This document shows, in pieces, positions 58,559 through 64,000 of a DNA stretch of 64,000 nucleotides. The stretch is taken from NCBI RefSeq assembly GCF_017573505.1, contig NZ_JAGEOJ010000003.1:62001-126000 (forward strand). The letters are read 5' to 3'. Position 1 is the stretch's first letter. Each line of letters begins with the position of its first letter. A program made the position numbers and the translations under genes. This DNA is from Actinomadura barringtoniae. Its GTDB lineage: Bacteria > Actinomycetota > Actinomycetes > Streptosporangiales > Streptosporangiaceae. The notes under the pieces are model-generated. The model was given only the letters and a program-made list of their open reading frames with translations, was not told the DNA's origin and ran no database searches.

Positions 58559-58584
58559 GGAGGGTGGAGCTCGCTCCGCCCTCC
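58559..58584 (+). terminator. Terminator between the two MMPL genes
   Basis: GGAGGGTGGAGC (58559-58570) and GCTCCGCCCTCC (58573-58584) pair with a single G-T wobble. The 223-base gap holds otherwise only an AT-richer promoter-like strip before the next gene. Confidence 0.75.
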
Positions 58585-58708
58585 TGGAGGAGGAGAACCT
58601 CCCCCCTAGGTATCACCCACGAGTTCAGCGCCACGGCCGATCACAGGAGGGGGATCGTTCCATAGATTAGCCCGGTATCCATAAATGACTTCTATTGAAG
58701 GAAGACGC

Positions 58709-60865
58709 ATGTTCGCTGGCCTCGCGCGCTTCGTCGTGAGACACCCGTGGTGGACGATCCTGGCCTGGGTGGTCACGGCCGCCGCCATCGTGGTGCTCTC
58801 CCCCAGCCTGCAGACCAAGTCCGATCAGGGCGACTTCCTGCCCTCCAAATACGAGTCCATCCAGGCCGCCAAGCTCGCCGAGAAGGCGTTCCCGCAGCGG
58901 GCCGACTCCACCGCCTTCGTCGTGGTGAAGCGGGCCGACGGCGGCAAGATCACTCCGGCCGACACCACCAAGCTCACGCAGGTGGCGAACGACCTGAAGG
59001 GCAAGAACTACCCGAGCGTCGTCCAGGTGGCGACCGGGCCGCAGACGGTCGCGCCGAACAAGGCCGTTCAGATCATCAGTGTCGGTCTGAAGGGCCAGAG
59101 CCAGGACGACCAGAAGAAGCAGGGCGATGCCATCAAGCAGATGCGCAAAGACCTGCCGGCCGAGCTCGGAAGCGGTCTGAACGCGAAGGTCGGCGGTGAC
59201 GCGGCCGGGTTCGTCGACAACGAGAAGTCCTTCTCCGAGTCGCTCGCGCTGGTCAGCGGCGGCACGTTCGTCATCATCATCGGGTTGATCCTGCTGATCT
59301 TCCGGGCGCCGATCGCGGCGATCCTGCCGATCTTCGTGATCCTGCTGACCGAGATGGTGTCGATGAAGCTCATCGGCGCCGCCTCGAAGGTGTTCGGGTT
59401 CTCCGGTGACGACAGCCTTCAGATCATCTTGACGATCGTCTTGTTCGGCATCGGCGCGGACTACTACCTCTTCCTGCTGTTCAGATTCAGGGAACGGCTG
59501 CGCGCGGGCGACGACAAGAAGACCGCCATGATCACCACGGTGGAGCGCGTCGGCGAGGTCATCACCTCCGCCGCGGCCGCCATCGCGGTCACCTTCCTGG
59601 TGCTGCTGCTCGCCGCGTTCGGCATCTTCTCCGCCTGGGGCCCGTCGCTGGCCATCGCCGTGCTCACCATGGGCGTGACCTCGCTGACGCTGTTCCCGGC
59701 GCTGCTGTCGCTGCTCGGCACCGCGGTGTTCTGGCCGTCCAAGTCCTGGAAGAAGCACCCGAAGGCCAAGGTCTCGGCGGGCATGGGCCGCATGGTCGGC
59801 AAGCGTCCGGCGCTCATCGCGCTCGGCAGCGGCGCCATCCTGATCGTCCTCGCCTTCGGCGCGTTCAGCTTCAAGGCCGACTACGACTTCCAGTCCAGCT
59901 TCCCGCAGAACACCGAGTCGGCCCAGGCCGCCAAGGACATGCAGAAGGGCTTCCCGCCCGGTCTCACCACCCCGGTGCAGGTCTACCTGCAGTCCAAGGA
60001 CGGCAAGCCGGTGCCGAAGGCGACGGTCGACAAGTTCTCCCAGCAGGCCAAGGGCCTGGACGGGGTCGGCGGCGTGCAGCCGGCCGTCCCGGGGGCGAAC
60101 GGCGTGACCCGCGTCGACCTGCTGCTGAAGAAGAACCCGGTCTCCACCGAGTCGATCACGTTCCTCAAGGACGACCTGCGACCGGCCGTCCACCAGATCA
60201 CACCGCCCGACACCAAGCTGCTCGTCGGCGGCGAGACCGCGATCTACGGCGACATCAACAAGGTCGTGAACCGCGACCTGTCGGTGATCCTCCCGGTCGC
60301 GGGCGTGCTCATCGCGCTGATCCTGCTGGTGCTGCTGAGGTCGGTGGTCGCGCCGCTCTACCTGGTCCCGATCGTGCTGCTCGGCTTCGCCTCGACGCTG
60401 GGCGCATCGGTCATGGTCTTCCAAGGGATCAAGGGCGAACCCGGGGAGATCTTCCATCTACCGATCATGTTGTACCTGTTCGTGCTGGCGATCGGCACCG
60501 ACTACAACATCCTGATGACCGCGCGACTGCGCGAGGAGGCCAAGGAGGGCCACGAGCCGCGCAAGGCGGCGGCCCTGGCGGTCCAGCACGGCGGCCCGAC
60601 GGTCGCCGCGGCCGGTCTGATCCTGGCGGCCACCTTCTCGGTGATGCTGCTGGCCAAGGTCTCCATGCTCCAGCAGATGGGCTTCTCCATCGCGATCGGC
60701 ATCGCGCTGGCCGCGTTCGTGATGTCCATCTTCCTGGTGCCCGGCATCACGGCCCTGCTCGGCCACCGCGCCTGGTGGCCCGGTCACGCCGACCGGCCGA
60801 AGCAGCGCCGGGGCCCGGACCCGATGGAGGACCAGTTCGCCACCCGCCCGGACATGAGGGTCTGA
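58709..60865 (+). CDS. MMPL-family RND transporter (copy 2)
   Basis: The ATG at 58709 follows GAAGGAAG and aligns with the start of copy 1; an ATG eight codons earlier is ignored. The 718 residues share the full MMPL plan with copy 1, including GIGADYYLFL and AIGTDYNILM proton-relay motifs and the PQNTESAQAAKDMQKGFPPG segment of the second outer domain. Identity with copy 1 is high throughout by eye, with the outer domains most diverged, as expected if the substrates differ. No biosynthetic gene is adjacent. Confidence 0.94.
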   Translation: MFAGLARFVVRHPWWTILAWVVTAAAIVVLSPSLQTKSDQGDFLPSKYESIQAAKLAEKAFPQRADSTAFVVVKRADGGKITPADTTKLTQVANDLKGKNYPSVVQVATGPQTVAPNKAVQIISVGLKGQSQDDQKKQGDAIKQMRKDLPAELGSGLNAKVGGDAAGFVDNEKSFSESLALVSGGTFVIIIGLILLIFRAPIAAILPIFVILLTEMVSMKLIGAASKVFGFSGDDSLQIILTIVLFGIGADYYLFLLFRFRERLRAGDDKKTAMITTVERVGEVITSAAAAIAVTFLVLLLAAFGIFSAWGPSLAIAVLTMGVTSLTLFPALLSLLGTAVFWPSKSWKKHPKAKVSAGMGRMVGKRPALIALGSGAILIVLAFGAFSFKADYDFQSSFPQNTESAQAAKDMQKGFPPGLTTPVQVYLQSKDGKPVPKATVDKFSQQAKGLDGVGGVQPAVPGANGVTRVDLLLKKNPVSTESITFLKDDLRPAVHQITPPDTKLLVGGETAIYGDINKVVNRDLSVILPVAGVLIALILLVLLRSVVAPLYLVPIVLLGFASTLGASVMVFQGIKGEPGEIFHLPIMLYLFVLAIGTDYNILMTARLREEAKEGHEPRKAAALAVQHGGPTVAAAGLILAATFSVMLLAKVSMLQQMGFSIAIGIALAAFVMSIFLVPGITALLGHRAWWPGHADRPKQRRGPDPMEDQFATRPDMRV

Positions 60866-60958
60866 GCGGAGCCACCCACAAGCGTTGGGCCGCGGAGTGA
60901 AGGTCTGAAATAGCCGCCCACGACCGACACACCGCGGTTCAACTTCACATAGGAAGAA

Positions 60959-60995
60959 CGGAGCGCCGGAGACCCGAAAGGGTCCCGGCGCTCCG
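60959..60995. terminator. Bidirectional terminator with GAAA tetraloop
   Basis: The stem CGGAGCGCCGG/CCGGCGCTCCG continues after one bulged A with GACCC/GGGTC to a GAAA loop. It lies between the convergent MMPL copy 2 and cbs genes, 17 bases past the cbs stop. Confidence 0.9.
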
Positions 60996-61011
60996 CCGTT
61001 CAGAGGGGCTG

Positions 61012-62406
61012 TCAGCTCCTGGACAGGAAGGACAGCAGGTCCTGGCGGGTGATGATCCCGGTCGGCTTGCCCCCTTCCAGAACGACCACGGCGTCCCGCT
61101 TCTCCAGCACGGACATCATCCGCGACACCGGCTCACCGGAGCCGACCACCGGAAGCGGCGGGCTCATGTGCTTCTCCAGCGGCTCGTCCGGCCCGGCCTG
61201 GTCGGCGTACAGCGCACGCAGCAGGTCTCGTTCCTCGACCGCTCCGATGACCTCTCCGGCCATGACGTCAGGGTGCCCCGCCCCCGGCGAGACCACCGGC
61301 ATCTGCGACACTCCGAACTCCCTGAGCACCTTCACGGCCTCCTCCACGCTCTCGGAGGGATGCATGTGAACGAAGCTCGGGATGCCGTCCGGCTCTGCCG
61401 CCGCCTTCTGGGCCAGGACCTGTCCGACCGTCGCCTCGGTGGTGGACCGGTCGTCGCTGAACCCGTGCTGGCTCATCCACTCGTCGTTGAAGATCTTGGA
61501 CAGGTAGCCGCGGCCGCCGTCGGGCAGCAGCACGACGATCACCGCGTCCGGGCCGGCCGTCTCGGCCACCCGCAGCGCCGCGACGACCGCCATCCCGCAG
61601 GAGCCGCCGACCAGCAGCCCCTCCTCGCGGGCCAGGCGCCGGGTCATGACGAACGAGTCGCGGTCGGAGACGGCGATGACCTCGTCGCAGATCGTCCGGT
61701 CGTAGGTCTCGGGCCAGATGTCCTCGCCCACACCCTCGGTGAGGTAGGGGCGGCCCGTTCCGCCGGAGTAGACCGAGCCCTCGGGGTCGGCGCCGATGAT
61801 CTGCACGCGGCCCTCGGAGATCTCCTTGAGGTACTTGCCGGTGCCGCTGATCGTGCCGCCGGTGCCGATGCCCGCGACGAAGTGTGTGATCTTGCCCTCG
61901 GTCTGCTCCCAGAGCTCGGGCCCGGTCGTCTCGTAGTGCGAGCGCGGGTTGTTCTGGTTGGTGTACTGGTTCGGCTTCCAGGCGTCGGGGATCTCGGCGG
62001 CCAGCCGGTCCGACACCGAGTAATAGGAGTCGGGGTGCTCCGGCGACACCGCGGTCGGGCAGACCACGACCTCCGCGCCGTACGCGCGCAGCACGTCCAC
62101 CTTGTCCTTGGCGACCTTGTCCGGGCAGACGAAGACGCAGCGGTAGCCGCGCTCCTGCGCGACGATGGCGAGGCCGACGCCGGTGTTGCCCGAGGTCGGC
62201 TCGACGATCGTGCCGCCGGGCTTCAACTGGCCCGAGGCCTCGGCCGCGTCGATCATCCGGACCGCGATGCGGTCCTTCACCGAGCCGCCGGGGTTGAAAT
62301 ACTCGACCTTGGCCAGCACCTGCGGGGCGGGTCCGCTGGTCACCTTGCGCAACCGAACGAGCGGGGTGTTCCCCATCAGCTCGACGAGCGAATCGTGTAC
62401 GTGCAC
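61012..62406 (-). CDS. cbs: Cystathionine beta-synthase
   Basis: This PLP enzyme condenses serine with homocysteine to make cystathionine. GTG at 62406, with AAGGA seven bases upstream, gives 464 residues. PLP lysine K44 is in NPGGSVKDR, the PTSGNTGVGLA and GTGGTISG phosphate-binding motifs are intact, and two CBS regulatory repeats occupy the last 130 residues (PSFVHMHPSESVEEAVKVL and after). It has no haem-binding N-terminus, as expected in bacteria. With metB it completes reverse transsulfuration from methionine to cysteine. Confidence 0.95.
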   Translation of the reverse strand: MHVHDSLVELMGNTPLVRLRKVTSGPAPQVLAKVEYFNPGGSVKDRIAVRMIDAAEASGQLKPGGTIVEPTSGNTGVGLAIVAQERGYRCVFVCPDKVAKDKVDVLRAYGAEVVVCPTAVSPEHPDSYYSVSDRLAAEIPDAWKPNQYTNQNNPRSHYETTGPELWEQTEGKITHFVAGIGTGGTISGTGKYLKEISEGRVQIIGADPEGSVYSGGTGRPYLTEGVGEDIWPETYDRTICDEVIAVSDRDSFVMTRRLAREEGLLVGGSCGMAVVAALRVAETAGPDAVIVVLLPDGGRGYLSKIFNDEWMSQHGFSDDRSTTEATVGQVLAQKAAAEPDGIPSFVHMHPSESVEEAVKVLREFGVSQMPVVSPGAGHPDVMAGEVIGAVEERDLLRALYADQAGPDEPLEKHMSPPLPVVGSGEPVSRMMSVLEKRDAVVVLEGGKPTGIITRQDLLSFLSRS

Positions 62407-62448
62407 GCGACGTCCTTGTCGGTTCAGCATGTTGCATCCGCGTATGAA

Positions 62449-62470
62449 CCGTGTGTACTCCGTGTGTACT
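62449..62470. repeat. Two 11-bp direct repeats CCGTGTGTACT in the cbs/GDSL gap
   Basis: The two copies (62449-62459 and 62460-62470) are exact and abut, placing them on one face of the helix about 45 bases upstream of the cbs start. They could be a regulator's tandem binding site. Confidence 0.7.
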
Positions 62471-62588
62471 GCGGCCAGGCAGGATGCGGATTCGGATAGA
62501 TTCCAGTTTCCGACGGTAGCCCAGATCGACGCCTGCGGGCATCTAAGCCATGACGGGGCTTCTCCCAGATTACGGAGGGTGAAGGCGG

Positions 62589-63599
62589 ATGCTGAGAGCG
62601 TTGACCGCGCGGCGCATCGCGACCGCGGCGGCGTACGGGGGTGGAGGCATCACCGCGCTGGGCGGGCTCACCTTCGGGCTGATCGTCATGGAGGCCAAGA
62701 TGGCCCGGCGGATGATCATGGGGACGCCCAGCGGCGACCCGCCCGTGGCCGACGATCTTTATGGCGGGCGGCTGGCCGGGGTGCCCATCTCGTTCGTGGT
62801 GCTGGGCGACTCCACGGCCGCCGGGCTCGGCGTCGCCACGCCCGACGAGACGCCCGGCGCGCTGCTGGCCGCGGGCCTGTCCGCGATCGCCGCCCGGCCG
62901 GTCTGGCTGACCAACGTCGCGATCTCCGGCTCCCGTTCGGAGGCCCTGGAGGACCAGGTGGGGCGCGCACTGGAGGCCGGCCCCGAGCTCGCCGTCATCA
63001 TGATCGGCGCCAACGACGTCACCAACCGCGTGCCCGCCGCCGAGTCGGTGCGCCATCTCGGCGCCGCCGTGGAACGTTTGAAAGCCGCGGGATGCGAGGT
63101 GGTCGTGGGCACCTGCCCGGATCTCGGCTCGGTGAAGCCGCTCTGGCAGCCGCTCAAGTGGATCGCCCGCCGGGCCAGCCGCCAGCTCGCCGCCGCGCAG
63201 ACCATCGCGGCGGTGGAACGCGGCGCCCGTTCGGTGTCGCTGGGCGACCTGCTGGGCCGTGAGTTCGCCGCCGACCCGCGCTCGATGTTCAGCGACGACC
63301 GCTATCACCCGTCCGCGCGCGGCTACGCCTCGGCCGCCATGGCGATCCTGCCGTCGATGGCCGCCGCGCTCGATCTCGAATCCGATCCCGAGGCGCTGCC
63401 CGACCCGCGCCGCGGCGAGGGCGTCCTGCCGGTCTACCTGGCCGCCGCCGAGGCCGCCGAGGAGCCCGGCACCGAGGTCGCCGGAACGCAGGTCGCAGGC
63501 CGCGAACGAGGCCCCCGAGGCCGCTGGGCGACCCTCCTGCGCCGGAGGAACGCTCCAATCGACGAGTCCACTCAACAGGTCGCCCCGGGCGCCGCCTGA
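62589..63599 (+). CDS. Membrane-anchored SGNH/GDSL-type esterase
   Basis: The 336-residue protein has an N-terminal signal anchor (residues about 12-35) and a GDSL/SGNH hydrolase domain. Block I is LGDSTAAG with nucleophile S75, block III is GAND, and the acid-base pair is in DDRYHPS. A charged tail of about 70 residues follows. It resembles the mycobacterial cell-wall esterase Rv1075c, which likewise lies next to cbs. GGAGGGTGAAGG precedes the ATG. The substrate is probably a short acyl or acetyl ester in the envelope. Confidence 0.9.
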   Translation: MLRALTARRIATAAAYGGGGITALGGLTFGLIVMEAKMARRMIMGTPSGDPPVADDLYGGRLAGVPISFVVLGDSTAAGLGVATPDETPGALLAAGLSAIAARPVWLTNVAISGSRSEALEDQVGRALEAGPELAVIMIGANDVTNRVPAAESVRHLGAAVERLKAAGCEVVVGTCPDLGSVKPLWQPLKWIARRASRQLAAAQTIAAVERGARSVSLGDLLGREFAADPRSMFSDDRYHPSARGYASAAMAILPSMAAALDLESDPEALPDPRRGEGVLPVYLAAAEAAEEPGTEVAGTQVAGRERGPRGRWATLLRRRNAPIDESTQQVAPGAA

Positions 63600-63634
63600 G
63601 AGCCGATCTGACCCCCGGGCCACAGCGGGATATG

Positions 63635-63652
63635 CAATCCCCTTCGGGATTG
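63635..63652 (+). terminator. Intrinsic terminator of the GDSL gene
   Basis: CAATCCC-CTTC-GGGATTG is a perfect 7-bp hairpin followed by TAGTTTCTCTGTT, a broken T-tract. Confidence 0.8.
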
Positions 63653-63730
63653 TAGTTTCTCTGTTACGTTCTGTGGCGCCGCCTTCACCTCCCTTCTCAA
63701 CCCACCGCGCACCACGCTGAGGAGCCTGCG

Positions 63731-64000
63731 ATGGCCTCGCATACCCGAGTACGACTACAGAACGCGATCATTCCGGCACAGATCGCAGTGATCACCGCCG
63801 TGCTGGCCGGGTGTTCCACCGGCGCCAGCACCAAGGGAGCGGAGGCCGCGCAGGGCTGGTCGGGCACGGGCGTGAACGCGGTGAGCCGCCCGGTCGCGGG
63901 CGCCGGCGTCACGGCCGTCACCGGGCTGCGGCCCGACGGCACGCTGGAGACCTCGGTGTTCGACCTGGCCAAGGGCCACCGTCTGTGGGCCAAGCCCGCG
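63731..64000 (+). CDS. Lipoprotein, N-terminal part (cut by window end)
   Basis: The open frame runs 90 codons from the ATG at 63731 to the window edge without a stop. GAGGAG lies six bases upstream. Residues 1-28 form a lipoprotein signal with TAVLAGC, so the protein should be lipid-anchored outside the membrane. The mature part begins STGASTKGAEAAQGWSG and continues with GLRPDGTLETSVFDLAKGHRLW, a strand pattern like the first blade of a beta-propeller (PQQ or WD40 type). The family cannot be told from this fragment. Confidence 0.8.
   Translation, partial: MASHTRVRLQNAIIPAQIAVITAVLAGCSTGASTKGAEAAQGWSGTGVNAVSRPVAGAGVTAVTGLRPDGTLETSVFDLAKGHRLWAKPA

Overview
The window is very GC-rich, gene-dense actinobacterial chromosome with no gap, no phage or transposase genes, and no rRNA, tRNA or CRISPR that I could see. 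Mycothiol conjugate amidase, many GTG/TTG starts, MMPL exporters, PIN-PhoH2 and an F420-type PPOX protein point to Actinomycetota. The mix of genes would suit a filamentous genus such as Actinomadura or a relative, but that placement is inference. From memory, several genes keep the neighbourhood of the M. tuberculosis Rv1075c-Rv1098c segment: fumC, phoH2, a Z-prenyl transferase, a YyaL/DUF255 protein, mca with a small partner, DUF4307, greA, a repeat-rich RDD protein, metB, cbs and a GDSL esterase. Other blocks sit between these core genes.

Layout. 1-6.6 kb: class I and class II fumarases bracket an SDR/EF-hand pair and a membrane Ser/Thr kinase. 6.7-12.4 kb: a small secreted protein with a mini LuxR regulator, an ECF sigma factor with its membrane partner, and three related transglycosylase-like proteins that end in the same domain. 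The largest of these has a CRP-type site far upstream. 12.8-16.4 kb: phoH2, the prenyl transferase and two unknown genes. 16.4-26.6 kb: an MFS efflux pump overlapping a TetR gene, an NlpC/P60 hydrolase, the DUF255 protein, a disulfide-reductase-like flavoprotein, a GH16 lipoprotein, RNase Z, a PPOX protein and a small protein with an amyloid-motif-like tail.

26.6-32.9 kb: a five-gene minus-strand run (mca, small membrane protein, LtrA, ECF sigma, CU044_5270-type partner) with almost no intergenic DNA, then DUF4307, greA and an Lrp regulator. 32.9-41.8 kb: hppD, an RDD membrane protein with a Q/P/S/Y/G-rich tail, and four consecutive M1-type zinc metallopeptidases. 41.8-47.2 kb: a DrrAB-type ABC exporter whose start codon lies in a long perfect hairpin, threonine dehydratase flanked by two copies of one palindromic terminator, a ROK kinase and a FIST sensor protein. 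47.4-53.0 kb: a MoxR-like AAA ATPase, a VWA protein, and a secreted Pro/Ala-rich protein with a duplicated domain. 53.2-64.0 kb: a membrane protein, an alpha/beta hydrolase, metB, two MMPL exporters, cbs, a GDSL hydrolase and the start of a lipoprotein gene cut by the window end.

Together these genes cover central carbon metabolism (fumarases), thiol and sulfur metabolism (mca, metB, cbs), cell-wall remodelling (four muralytic-type enzymes, prenyl transferase, MMPLs), extracellular proteolysis and envelope stress signalling (two ECF modules, one kinase). The most unusual features are the M1 tandem array, the RNA/DNA hairpins at start codons, the twin palindromes around ilvA, and the two low-complexity or amyloid-like proteins.
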